Assembly (NCBI GenBank): GCA_016859345.1 | Contig: CM029114.1 | Coordinates: forward strand, 9,409,501 to 9,473,500 | DNA from: Istiophorus platypterus | Lineage: Eukaryota > Chordata > Actinopteri > Istiophoriformes > Istiophoridae | DNA length: 64,000 nucleotides | Direction of reading: 5' to 3' | Shown here: positions 10,959 through 22,772 of the stretch, in pieces | Layout of the letters: the number at the start of each line of letters is the position of its first letter | How positions within the stretch are numbered: the stretch's first letter is position 1 | Program-made: the position numbers and the translations under genes | The notes under the pieces: model-generated | Seen by the model: the letters and a program-made list of their open reading frames with translations, nothing else | Told to the model about the DNA's origin: nothing | Database searches by the model: none

Positions 10959-13900
10959 CTGGAACATATGGAAACACACAGTTTAAGATAAGAATGGGGA
11001 CACATCTGTTTTGTTTTTTTTTTCCTTTCTCTTCATTTTTCAAATTTATTAAATTCACGTTATTTGGGAATGTTGAGATTTTAACTGTAAAATACAAAGA
11101 TATTTTTTAAAGAAGGAGCAGATCATTTTAAACTGATGCACAGCAATATAATTCAGATGTCTGCAAAAAAAGCACATTGCTCACTTTTCAACTTAAAAAC
11201 AAAAATGTTTAAATAAACATTAAGAAATTTTAAGCTATGAGAATGTCTCCACACATCCAAAAGTTTTTGAATGTTTTGCTTTGAGAATATTGAGAATATT
11301 GTTCACCACGCTCTAGAGCCCTAGATATTTTTTGATGAGCAAAGTAAAAGTAAGACCAGTAATAAAAAGTAAAGAGACTGATCTCCTGATTGCATTATGC
11401 ACTGAGACAGTAAAAGGTTAAAGGTTACTGTCTGCACTGCAGATGCTAGGTCAGATTTTTGTATAACCTTTTTAAATCTAATATTCAGATGTTTGATAAT
11501 TCACATAAACTAGAAAAAAACAAGGATTCTGTTGTTGCAAAATATTAACTCAGAATAATCACATCTATCAACAGACAAGTTGATACTTATTAAACCTTAT
11601 TAAAATTTACTCAATTCTGAACCTCATGTTATAGTCAGTTGTTGCAAACTACTGTATAATAGGATATATATCAGCGTATGACAGTGCAAAAATTCCTTTT
11701 ATACCATTCTTGTTTTTTCTTCTCTGTCTGACCGGCTTACCTTAACGAAGCTCATGCGAATGGTACACATCTTCGTAAGCTCATAAACAGCCTCAAAGCC
11801 GTGGTTGACGGACTGGGCCAGCAGCTCAGCAAACTCCTGGTTGTTGAAAATCTTCAGGCTGCAGCCGCTGGGAATCTTACACACAGTTGTGGGATGGAAG
11901 CCATGGTGGTAGTTACAGTTACGACTCTGGACAAAGATACTGCTATCACTCAGACATTCTGCATACACCTCCCCACCGACATAATACAGATGGACACCTG
12001 AGAGTAAGCAGGAGAGAAAAACGTGTTGGTCACCTGAAGAACCAGAGCTGCTGTGTCATCTGCAAGAAAAAAGGCCCTAAAACATCATTATGGTCAATCT
12101 AGAATCAATACACTAAAATGTTCACTCAATTTGTTGTTACTGTTTGGTTCTCCTCTAGATCCCAATCCCTATTGACAGAGTGAATTGATTTAGTTTCATC
12201 TGCTAACAGTCAGTGCATTGTAATCATCAATGGGGTTTCTATACTGCACCTCTGCCAATGTGCCGTCGGGTGTTCTCAATGGTGGAGTTGCGGTTGACGT
12301 TGGAGAGCAAGCCGAGACAGAATCGGTTGCGGTTGTTGGAGGGATCTGTGAAGCCATCGACAAGTACACTGGTAGAGGAAGCCTGGAACGCCTCTCCAAC
12401 ACGATTGTTGAGCTCGTAGTAAACAATAGAGCACCAGTGCTTGGGCTCCTCATAGGCCACGGGCTGAACATCTGTGCAGGAAACACATTAACGGGTCACA
12501 AGAGTTAGCTGAGTACACTGTACAAGCAGAGACAGAAACAGATGATTTTAATGTACATTTAAGGCTCTATGCAGACCCTTGTGCGAACAAGTTGTCATTA
12601 GTTTAATAAAAGTAAAGGACTCACTAAATACATTTGTGCACATTTAGGGTCACCAGAATCAATGGAGATGCATCATAAAGCATGCAGACTCTCTGGGGTT
12701 TGTGTGCCAGCCTTTACTGAGCAGGCTAACAGTCAATAGAAGGGGTCTGGCCAACCTCTCTGTGCCTGGTATCTTAGGGCAAGCCAGTGCCAGCTGGCCT
12801 CAACCTCTCTGAGAGAGAGGAATAAATCATGTTTATCTAAGCACATACTTCTCCCAAACTTCCTCTGTAGCGTGGTACTGGCTAGCAGGTGTGTTTTGTC
12901 TGTCCTCTTCCCAGAGCTGGCCTACAATAGAGACCCACTCCCCTGTACAGGATGCAGCTTGTGGAAAAGAACTTAAAAACTCCCCATACTCCCACTTCCA
13001 GCAAATATTTCAACAGCTCTCTCGCTACTGCTGTCACCATGTGTGGGCAGAATCTCTCGGCCTTGAGTGCATGATGATAAAAAAGTGCATATATTTTGTG
13101 GGTCAGGTGTGGAAAACAAAAGTTCAGACAAAAGTCCAGCTAATTCACCAAAGTGACATGGAAGTAATTTAGCTGCAAGCATCTTACTAATTTACTTACA
13201 AAATTAAACAACACAGGTTCATTATAATTTGGGTCTTATTTCTGTTTTGTCTATTGTTTTTTAGTCTGCTCTGATAACATCCTGCCTACCAAGGAAACAG
13301 CTGAGATCAGGGAGCAAGGTGATATATCAACAAGTAAATCAATCAGGTAAATTGGAGGCTCCAAACCAGAGGGTCTGGATCCCAACAAGAGGATGCCAGA
13401 TGATTACCACAGTATGAAATTAGAAAAAAAAATCTGTTACACAAAATTGTTTTCCATACTTTTTTTATACTGCATAGTCTACCCCTCAAGTCGTCTAAAC
13501 AATATGGTGAAGAAAGAAAATCTCTCCTGACTTGCACTGCAATCAATTTGTAGCCTCATAAATTTTGTGATGAGGGGTTAGAAGTAAAAAGTGGGAACCA
13601 CTGATCTAAATCACCTGGTAGTATTTGAAGGTAAAACCAAAGGCAACGGCACTCAGAATATTGGCATGAATCCCTCATAGCAAAGTAAATTGTGCATTCA
13701 AAGTACGGCAAGTATAGTGGGACAGAATGCAATACAGAATGTCGGTCTGTAAACTGTGATGGATGAGTACATTAGATAGTCTGAGTACCATTAGCCTTTC
13801 TTTCTTTATTTATTTATTTTCAAACAACTTTGACCAACCTAGAGGTTTGTTTAGAACATGTTTGATCACCTCAACAGTAGTTTGCATTCCCCCATCAGGT

Positions 13901-16900
13901 TTCTTTATAAAAATAGTACTATGTCCACAGGTTTAATAAATTAACTTGGTGAGCACATTCTTATTATAAGGGCTGTAGTCAACCAAAGAAAATCTTGATC
14001 TACTGAAATTGTACCTACTTTTAAACCTATCAGCTGGTTGCAGGTTACCTCTAGATCAACTAAATTGCACACTAGCTGGCAGCCTTATTAGCCTAAATGG
14101 ATTATAAATAAAGATAAAAAGCTATTATTTGCAGCATAACATATTGAAAATGCCAATTCTGATAATTTAACACACGAAGTTAAAATGAACAGCTGTTTGC
14201 AAAGTTTACACTCGACTGTTTGGTCTTCTGTTTTCACAAAAAAGCCGCCACACCAGCAGCTTCTTTGACAGGATGTCAGTAAGTTTGGAGACAACTCAGA
14301 GTACAGTTAGACCTAGCTGTCACCATTAGTTTGGGTGAGTTCAAAGTTGTGAGAACACATTGAAGCTAAAAATTATGGATTACTCTTCGAACGCTACTGA
14401 TGTTTAACTTTCTCCTTATGAAACACCGGCAACTGTCCAACTAATGAGAATTTGATAGGACGAGAGCAAACCAATCAACAAGTCAACTGGGAATCTACAG
14501 CCCTTCTTATTATTACCATTTGGAATCATGGCTAACAGTACAAAAACTCGAAATTTCCCTCTAAATCAAATAACTGGAGTCCACTTCATGTCCATTGCAT
14601 GGTCTATTACAAATTCACGAGTGCAGTGCTCACATGTGTCTGTCCAACACAATAAAGGTAAAACCACAAAGCTGAGATGGCAGCAATTATTGCACCACAT
14701 TTCAGATCTGAATGTTGGTGGTAATTAGTGCATCTTATCATTAACGAGTTTCAAGTCATTACCCCCAGTAGAGATGACATAAGCCCCAGCTTTTATAGGC
14801 CTCATAAAAGTACTCTGAGGCCTGGCTTAATTTGCTGAGTCTTTGAGCTTCCCCTGGGCGCACACCCACGGACAAAGCCTCACTGCAAACTAGCAGATCC
14901 TGTTTTACACACTGTTCGGGTTTTATCTGACTGAATATGGCGTTACAACGCCACTAGCTTTTTCTCTTTTTGTATTTGGAGTTTGACGAGCACAAAGAAA
15001 AAAACTTTAAACACACCCAGGCTTCCCAGAAATCTTTGCACCTGCAGATCAAGGCGAGCAGGTGCAGACATCTTTATGTGGATGATATCACTGTGAACAC
15101 AAGGACGGTGTGTGTTTGTGTGTGCGTGTGTGCCTGTGTGTGTGTTTGAGAGAGAGAGAGAGAGAGAGAGAGAAAGTAACTCCCATGGTTACCTGGCCGG
15201 TTGTTAGTCTCTAGAGGCAAGGGTGGAGCCATGAGGTTGGTGTCCATTGGCTGGGGGCAATCCTGAGTCATCTGCTCCTCTGGGGGCATATAGGCAGGAG
15301 GGGGAGTCTCTGCATCGAGAAAGGGTCAGAACAAAGAAAAGTGAGTTGTTGTTACTGTTGTTCAGTATAGAGGTAAAGAAAGACAAGTGGAAGACAATTT
15401 ATTATTAGATCTCACCTGGCATCTGGAATGGACTGCCGGGGTCGGAGCTGGATGGTGAATGAGGGAAGGTGGCACTGCTGCCGCTTCCAGGAGAGTTTGG
15501 GTAGCTGTTTCCCGGCGAATGCGGGAAAGGCATTGTGTTGGCCTGAGCAAAGGACTCTGGGAAGGTGGCATTCTGGGGCATGTGCGGCTCGTTCTGTTGT
15601 AGAGGATTGCGGAAGCGAGGCAGCATTGTATGCTTGGCATTGAACTCGCTGTTCCTTGGTACCAACACAGGCGGAAGCACTGAGAGAGAAAGACATAAAA
15701 ATGGTTAAAACAGGATGCTTTGATCCATCAGAAGTATTTCAGCCAATCATATGTTTTCCAGTGTTGGGAGGTTAAATTTAAAAACCCTCCAAAAATGTAT
15801 CTTCTACACTTGTTAGAGTTAACTCACTAACTGATTAGGCGTGGGTCATACACTGTATACCTACTGTGAGACAATCTAAATTTGTTTATCATCATACTGT
15901 TTATACCAGCTCTCTCTTTGACCACACTGGGTATATGAGGCAACTGCAGGCAATGTTCAATAGATCAAGTATATCTCAGATCAAACCGAATTAGGGCTGC
16001 AACCAAATCTGTGTTCATATACAATTGTTCAATTTCTTTTCTTTTTTTTTTTTAATATCAGGAAGTAGTGAAAAATACCCATCACAAGTTCCCAGAGCAA
16101 AGGTTACGTCTTCAAAAAGCTTCATCCCACATGCTTTGACCAACTGTCCAACACCCAGAGAAAACTCTGACAGGAAACTATTCCTCATGTTTTAGAAGCT
16201 AGAACCAGTGAATGTTTTTCATTATAGCTTAATAAATGAGTTGTGCTAGTTTGGCTCTTCACATCAGGCTCTGTGATAAACTGGCAACCTGTTCAGGGTG
16301 TGCACCGCCTCTCGCCCAGTGTCAGCTGGGATTGGCTCCAGCCCCTCTGCAACCCCCAAAGTAAGTAGTACAGCTAATGGATGGACAGTAATGATTTGCG
16401 TTGGTGTGAAGTGTATTAATGGACCATTAAAAAGTGTGCATTAAATACAAAATAAAGTTAGAAGATGATCGTTCTTTTTAGTTGAGTTTTTAGTTCATTT
16501 TCTAAATGAACTCAATTTAATTTGAGCTGACTGTTTATTACTTGTGGATTCTGTTTTATTTGTTTCTTACCTATGTCTTTGAGTGTCCTTAACTTATTGT
16601 TCTGTGATTTATGTGACTTGGCTGCTGTGATGCCACAATTGCCCATTGGGTTTAATGAAAAACTTAATCAGTCTCTGTCTACTTAATAATTATTGAACTA
16701 ATTGTTTCAGCACTGTAGACTCTGTTTACTATCACAGACATGCAAAACCTTTGCACACAAATTCAGTAAGAATTTGGTTATTTGAATTCAAGATAATAAA
16801 TAAATCTCTTTCTGGCACTTTTCATGATTCAACATTCTGAGCCCAGATGTCCCTGCATTTTTCAAGTGTCAGCTTCCAGCCTGTTGGTCTTAGCCAGCAG

Positions 16901-19025
16901 TATTTGGCCCAGACTCTCGGGTTTCTGCTCAGAAAAGACATTTTGAGGCAAGCCATTCTTGAGAAATTCATCACTTAGGGTGAATATCCTGGCTGATGTG
17001 AGGGCTATTCAGGTGCAGTGCATACAAACCACAGAGATACGCTCCACTTGTGTCTATAAATACTTGTGCAGATAAATAAAGCTGGTACTGAAATTTTAGA
17101 TGGGGCCCGCTGTGTTCCTGCAGGTAGACCATGTGTGCTGCACTGGGCCAGTGCATCAATGTAGCAGTTTATTTCAAAGGTTATATGTGGAGCATTCAGA
17201 CAGCTGTGGTGTTTGGTAGAATAGTGAAGGGAGATTGACAGGATATGTGTGTGCAGGCGGGTGGTGTTAGGGGAGAAGGGGAGGCAAGGGGGTAGGGTGA
17301 ACAGACAGGTGCTTGTGGGATGAATCACCTTAGCCCCCCGTCTTCCACCCGCTGCTAAAACAAAAAGTGTGCGAGGCAGGCAACAACTCTTTCCTCCCAT
17401 TGTGTGTGGGTGACCGGCTTCCTGTTCTAGCCATCCTCAGAGAAACTCTGCGTGGAGTCATGTGTTGTATGTGTGCGTGTGTGCATCCATCCTCATTTTA
17501 GTAACACGCGTGCAAATACAAGAGTGTGTCTGCCTGTGTGTGTCTACATGTGTATATAAATGTACAAAAAAAGGGGCCTGCAGTACAGAACAAGCCCAAA
17601 ACAAAGCCCTCATTCTCCCCCAGATGGAATTTCCTGCTCCACACACACATGAAAGAAACACACACAAACATGCGCACACGCGTACACAGACACAGACACA
17701 CACAAAATTGGCCCTTTACACACTTAGCACCCTGCACACAGCTGTTTATTTCTTGTCAGCTGACCCTCACTTTCTGTTTAGTTAGAGGAGAAATACTGTT
17801 TGATTTGCAGTCAAGGCCCAAAGGCTCAGAGATGACTTGCCCAAGGAAATAAGGACAACTGCGTCAGTATCATTTTCTAAATCTTTTCTTGAGGATTTTT
17901 CCTACTTGAATTGTCTCTTTGTAACTTGGCAGAAATATATATAAAATAAAGAATATTACTGCATAAAATTAAGCCAAATTTCTTCCCGGATTTCTCATAT
18001 CATTCTTAGTCAGGCTTTCCATCTACATTCATAGGGGTATGTAGTGGTTTTGCTCGTCACTTTAGAACTAGCAGACAATAGGAGGATAGGAAATGCAGGA
18101 GAAAACTAAAATATGTGAATATCTGCATTACAGTAAAGGAAAACATGTCTATATATATATATTGATAAACTCATCAAAAGGGACCTGGAAATCAAATTTA
18201 AATAGTTTCTGGAGAAGTTTTGCTAATGAAAGGGAAAAAATACTGGCTGGAACTAAACCAGGGACAACGCGATCACAGAATACTGTAATTTTAACACAAA
18301 TTCCTTAAGTCTTTTCTACAGAGTTTAATTTTACTCCATTTACACTCATAATTTCCAGGGACACACGGACTCCTTGAACTCTCTGTATCTCTCCTGATGC
18401 TGAATGTGATTCCGCTATTCAGGCTGTCGGCTGGTACAGAATGCTGAATCAGTACAAGTATCTGAATCTGAATACATTGCAAACTCTTTGGAATGATTTC
18501 AATATAGGGTAACGTAAGGCCACAGATTGTTTATTGTAATGATACTGTCATAGAATCTGCATTAGCGCTGAATAAGGACAGTATCTGCACCAACACGTGC
18601 GTCCTTTCAGGACTGTACAACTCACCTGGACTGTCCACTCGTTTATAGTGGTAGGGGTTGATACACACATCCTTCTGTTTGGAGCCAAAGGGGTACTCGC
18701 AGCACTCCAGGGCTTTAAGCTCATGGTGGGACTGCAGGTCGGGCCAGCGCCACACCCGACAATAAATGACATGTGGCAGACCTTTCCTGTGGGACACCTG
18801 CAGCCGTCCATCCAGGGAACGGGGAATTGTCACACAGTTACTGGGCTGACCTGGGCAGCTTAGAGCCCTCTCCAGCTCTTCCATGGCTCCCTTCTTCTTT
18901 TTCAGTTTCTTAACCAAAGCATCCACAGCCTTTTCTGCCCATTTCTCTTCCTCGTCTCCCTGCTTCCAACCCAGCAGCCGTTTGACGGCCGGGCCAGTGA
19001 AGGAGAAGAGCGAGGTGACGTTCAT
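10815..19025 (-). CDS. smad1: SMAD family member 1 (complete CDS, six coding exons)
   Basis: Receptor-regulated Smad of the BMP pathway. Type I BMP receptors phosphorylate its C-terminal SSVS, after which it trimerises with Smad4 and enters the nucleus to bind GC-rich and SBE sites. Coding exons are 19025-18626, 15679-15416, 15309-15193, 12471-12250, 11997-11741 and 10958-10815 (400+264+117+222+257+144 = 1404 nt, 467 residues plus stop; human is 465). MH1 spans about 1-133 with nuclear-localisation lysines KKLKKKK (39-45) and the DNA-binding beta-hairpin. The linker has four Ser-Pro sites and the PPAY Smurf/WW motif (225-228). MH2 runs from Trp273 to SSVS (464-467). Start MNVTSLFSFT is the conserved one. 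SMAD5 and SMAD9 were considered, but linker and termini fit SMAD1 best, and mmaa lies next door as in human. Confidence 0.96.
10959..11740 (-). other. smad1 intron 5
   Basis: AT-rich intron of 782 bp; nothing recognised except short A/T runs. Confidence 0.6.
11741..11997 (-). CDS. smad1: smad1 coding exon 5 (MH2 core)
   Basis: Acceptor ctctcag, donor GTTAAG|gtaagc. Encodes VHLYYVGGEVYAECLSDSSI, the NCNYHHGFHP L3-adjacent region, KIPSGCSLKIFNNQEFAELL and ELTKMCTIRMSFVK. The receptor- and Smad4-contact surfaces of MH2 lie here. Confidence 0.95.
12250..12471 (-). CDS. smad1: smad1 coding exon 4 (MH2 start)
   Basis: Acceptor cctgcacag, donor AGAG|gtgcag. Encodes DVQPVAYEEPKHWCSIVYYE, the start of MH2, through GFTDPSNNRNRFCLGLLSNV and ENTRRHIGRG, nearly identical to vertebrate SMAD1/5. 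Confidence 0.95.
12472..13959 (-). other. smad1 intron 3, 3' part
   Basis: Mostly unique. The segment 13343-13612 resembles a dispersed fish repeat (anchors gggtctggatcccaacaaga and gggaaccactgatctaaa), with modest confidence. Confidence 0.4.
13968..14505. mobile_element. hAT-type MITE with 8-bp target duplication
   Basis: A 538-bp element with perfect 11-bp terminal inverted repeats AAGGGCTGTAG (13968-13978 and complement at 14495-14505). It is flanked on both sides by the identical 8-bp direct repeat CTTATTAT (13960-13967 and 14506-14513). An 8-bp target duplication is the mark of the hAT superfamily. No transposase frame is present, so it is non-autonomous. It lies in smad1 intron 3 between coding exons 3 and 4. 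I recognise related ends (gggctgtagtcaacc) as dispersed in fish genomes. Confidence 0.85.
14514..15192 (-). other. smad1 intron 3, 5' part
   Basis: Contains a (GA)n/(GT)n microsatellite directly downstream, in transcript sense, of the exon-3 donor; otherwise unique. Confidence 0.5.
15107..15173 (+). repeat. Compound (GT)n-(GA)n microsatellite
   Basis: Plus-strand GT-rich run followed by about 13 GA dinucleotides (15148-15173). In the smad1 transcript this is a (CU)n polypyrimidine tract starting about 20 nt after the 5' splice site at 15193/15192. Confidence 0.9.
15193..15309 (-). CDS. smad1: smad1 coding exon 3 (PY motif linker)
   Basis: Acceptor cgatgcag, donor CCAG|gtaacc. Encodes ETPPPAYMPPEEQMTQD followed by PMDTNLMAPPLP. 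PPAY binds WW domains of Smurf1. The donor lies in a potential 5-bp hairpin and is followed by a (CT)n tract in the transcript. Confidence 0.95.
15416..15679 (-). CDS. smad1: smad1 coding exon 2 (linker)
   Basis: Acceptor ctctctcag, donor CCAG|gtgaga. Encodes VLPPVLVPRNSEF and the proline/serine-rich linker with FPHSP, YPNSP, FPHSP and DPGSP. These are the Ser-Pro sites phosphorylated by MAPK/CDK and then used as degradation cues in SMAD1. Confidence 0.95.
15680..18625 (-). other. smad1 intron 1 of the coding region (2.9 kb)
   Basis: Holds the LINE-like tail, a possible ATCGATTA-type repeat near 16003-16130, and GT/CA-rich DNA at 17458-17705. Also holds a relatively complex, repeat-poor stretch at about 16840-17400 that could be a conserved intronic element. 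No coding sequence seen. Confidence 0.5.
16262..16386 (+). mobile_element. LINE-like 3' tail fragment (teleost L2/Maui-type)
   Basis: Contains tgataaactggcaacctgtt, then cagggtgtgcaccgcctctc, then agctgggattggctccagcc, ending in an ATGGATGG-type tail. This is the well-known fish repeat that ends many truncated non-LTR copies. Class assignment to L2/Maui is from memory. Confidence 0.55.
18626..19025 (-). CDS. smad1: smad1 coding exon 1 (MH1 domain)
   Basis: Encodes residues 1-133, the whole MH1 domain, including the lysine cluster, the zinc-binding cysteine/histidine set, the beta-hairpin LQVSHRKGLPHVIYCRVWRW and INPYHYKRV. It ends CCAG|gtgagt in phase 1. A likely acceptor (ccttttggacag) ends at 19058, giving about 32 nt of 5' UTR in this exon. 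Confidence 0.96.
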
Positions 19026-19715
19026 GATGAACAAGCCACCCTACTCCCCTCTCTCTTCTGTCCAAAAGGAAGCGTGAGCAGTGATGGGGGACAGTCCGGT
19101 CTCAGAAGACAAAGGGTGATATAGTATTTGAGTTTTGTTTTTTTGTTTATTTGAAGTTTCAGATAATCCTCAGCTTCCAAGATGTCAAATCAGGTCCTCT
19201 TGACAGCCACTTACTGGAAGAAAAGGAAAGGTAGGTTAGCATCCATGAGTAAAAGTCTCCTTGAAAAGAGGTATCAAATACAATGCTGCATATCAGCTGA
19301 ACTGGCTGTATCCTTTCCCTCACAAAGTTCCTGCAACATGCTGAGCATCGACCTCGTCTCCTTTTACTTCACCAGCACTGATGTCTCACCAGAAAAACCT
19401 TTGATGAGGCAGTGATGTCGGTTATAGCCGTTATGGCCACTAGTCATTGCTTCTGGGAAACTAGCAAGAGTCACAACAGACACACGCCTGTGAACATTAG
19501 TCGCAGACATTCAGAAGATAGCTTCCTGTCCATATGGTTCGTCACATTACCACCATTCACTAAACTCATTTACAGCAAAGGACTTCCCATACTACAGGAG
19601 GCCTACACAACCTATTTGAATTTAGCCTGCAGGTTTAACACATTACTCACTCTTAGAAGTGCTAAATCTGTCAGTCTGTCTATTTCTTCAACATCTTTTT
19701 CGTAGCTCAAATCTA

Positions 19716-19955
19716 TCAACAGCTGAAACCTCAAAATTGCTACAATTAACACCTATTGTCACTATCGATATTCTGCATTTTCCTTCATCAATTAATCAAG
19801 TAATTGTTTTGTCTATAAAATATCAGAAATGTTTAAAGTAACATCTTCAATTTTTTTCTTTCATTTTTTGCTTTTGAGTCCTTTTGTCCGATAATAACAA
19901 AACCTAAAGAAATACTGTTATACTCTCCAGTAATCTATTAATTGACTAAGGTATA
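19716..19955. repeat. Degenerate palindromic fish repeat (ATTAATCGATTA type)
   Basis: Contains attaatcaagtaattgtttt, gtctataaaatatcagaaat and taatctattaattgact, the hallmark words of a dispersed foldback-like element in teleosts. The copy is decayed. Confidence 0.5.
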
Positions 19956-21457
19956 GATATCGATATAGATATTGCAATACGAAACTAATTACACAGTGAA
20001 TTAGGAAATGATTTATATTCCTTTCTTATAGTTTTACTTGATATGACTGCCAACTGTTAGTGAAAGTATATGCGAGATAAGAAAAGGTCTTTCAGAAAGG
20101 AGGAAGGAGACTTTCAATGAGCAGCCTGCAGAGGCAAATGTTCTTTAAAGCTTTAACACCACCAACCAACAACTACTGTTATTGGACAAGAATCTGGCAA
20201 TGTGAGGGACAATAAAAAGGAAGTGCATGTGGACCCCAGGATAAATGTGCCCATTCAATTGGGTCCCACAGGAGCAATTCAGTAGCCAGGAGGTGAACGC
20301 ATTTTAGCTTTTAAAAGGGAAAACAAAAGCACATTGAGCTCCTCCAGTTCCACCTTCTTTTCATCTTTTTCTGAATGCAATTAGGGAGATAAAACATAGT
20401 TATGGCTGAGGTTTGGTTGCACATAAATGCTCAGATGCAATTCCAGAATCAAATAAACAGCTTGTCAGAAACCCACCACCTTTCATCCATACTGACTCAC
20501 GGGTGAGGATGCATCACTCTCTGACAGTAAAGTCTGCAGTATATTGGATTTCCTATGTGCAGGAACAAATACATCATTAAGACCACTGCAGTTATTCTTG
20601 GCCCTTCAGATTATGGGATAAATAGCAATGTCTATCTTTGTCAGCTACTGCATGTGTAGGCTACATCATACTGACAAACGGGCAGTGGAAGTTTGATGAG
20701 AACAGGTGCTGTTTACAATGCATGTGTGTTGTGGGGGCTCTCGACACTTACTATTGCCAACTGCACTGACTGGAAATCTGTAAGTTGTAACTATACTTAG
20801 CTTAGCTACCCAAATCAGACGGGCTAAACAAAAGTGACGGTGAACTACTAACATATGAGGGGGGGGGTGTATGGGTGGATCAGGTTGTGTCTGTGTGTGT
20901 GCATTTGTTTGAGAGTTTGAGATCAAGGGAAAACCTATCTCAACACTGATGTCTCATGTCTCAAGACCCCACTATGGTATCACAGCCTGCTAGCACCATA
21001 CCAGAACTATTCTCTACCATCAGAAAGACAGGAAACAGGCTGGGTAGTTATGGCTTCATATCTGTCATCACTAGCACAGCTGCGACATCACTTCCTCTTG
21101 CTGAGACCTGCAGGTTTTTTCACAGGTGCTGGGAGGGAGGGAAAATGGTAGATTCCTAAACAGGCCAACTCTGACCTCTATTTTTGGCTGCACTACAAAA
21201 GTGGGGCCAGCGCTATAAACATGAACATCTATCACTGACTAACTGAATGACTAACTGACCGTCTGATGAAGTTACACTATTGGTCGGCCAGCCAAGTGTT
21301 GGAGTGTCCCCATTGGATGTTGCTCTTTCAAAATGGATTGGTGCAAAGACTTTCATTTATTTCATCGGGGGGTGTTCACAGGCAGTAAAGCCAACTTTGC
21401 ACTTTTGTCACTAGATTTACTGACTCTTCAGACCCCCCCCCCCTTTAAAAAAAAAAA

Positions 21458-22772
21458 GCACCTAGCGACAAATATAGTGACTTTTTTGGAAAATCTTTAC
21501 TACTTTTCATCGAAGAGAGTAGCCAGTATTTCCCTGCGAACACAAAATCAGGCTTTCCATCCAAAGGCTACACCTCTTTGTGTGTCTCATTGAATTGACT
21601 TCATAGCAGCTGACACAGATGTCAATGAGTCTCTAACTTTCCTTTTTAGTAAATATGGTAAATAGTGAATATAGCCAAAACAGCACAGCCATTGCGAAGC
21701 AAACAGAAAAGAGGCTGAAACTGGCAAGCAGTGGTCTATTTTTTTTTATTTAGATCAGTGAACATCTGATTGATGACCAAGTAAACAAGGTTGCAAATCT
21801 GAGCAGACAGTTGACGACTACTTTTGATACTTTACATTTTTGGTCACTGAAACTATGATACATTTCTGTTGGCCGAAAAAAAGTCCTACATATTATTCGT
21901 GTTGGATCTCTATTGTTTTCATGATAATAGATTCATCAGTTAACTTGATTTCAAAAGAGTATTAGTTGGAAATCTCTAAAATCTGATTCTTCACTACATT
22001 TTAACCTTGTCAGTGTGTGATACAAAACGTGTTTAGCACATCTGCACAATAAAAACAAAACATTTCAGTACACTTCAGAGCTTAGTGTAGAGTATAACAG
22101 TAAAAAGAAGAAAGCACCTAGCGACAAATATAGTGACTTTTTTGGAAAATCTTTACTACTTTTCATCGAAGAGAGTAGCCAGTATTTCCCTGCGAACACA
22201 AAATCAGGCTTTCCATCCAAAGGCTACACCTCTTTGTGTGTCTCATTGAATTGACTTCATAGCAGCTGACACAGATGTCAATGAGTCTCTAACGTTCCTT
22301 TTTAGTAAATATGGTAAATAGTGAATATAGCCAAAACAGCACAGCCATTGCGAAGCAAACAGAAAAGAGGCTGAAACTGGCAAGCAGTGGTCTATTTTTT
22401 TTTATTTAGATCAGTGAACATCTGATTGATGACCAAGTAAACAAGGTTGCAAATCTGAGCAGACAGTTGACGACTACTTTTGATACTTTACATTTTTGGT
22501 CACTGAAACTATGATACATTTCTGTTGGCCCGAAAAAAAGTCCTACATATTATTCGTGTTGGATCTCTATTGTTTTCATGATAATAGATTCATCAGTTAA
22601 CTTGATTTCAAAAAGAGTATTAGTTGGAAATCTCTAAAATCTGATTCTTCACTACATTTTAACCTTTTCAGTGTGTGATACAAAACCTGTTTAGCACATC
22701 TGCACAATAAAAACAAAACATTTCAGTACACTTCAGAGCTTAGTGTAGAGTATAACAGTAAAAAGAAGAAAG
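21458..22772. repeat. Recent ~656-bp tandem duplication
   Basis: Unit 1 (about 21458-22113) and unit 2 (about 22114-22772) start with the same gcacctagcgacaaatatag and end in the same gtataacagtaaaaagaaga. By eye I count only about five differences: a T/G after ctctaac, a C inserted after ggcc, an A inserted after tttcaaaa, a G/T in accttgtcag, and a G/C in caaaacgtg. That is roughly 99% identity. The unit itself resembles a fish interspersed repeat whose class I cannot name. It is either a very young duplication or an assembly artefact. Confidence 0.93.
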
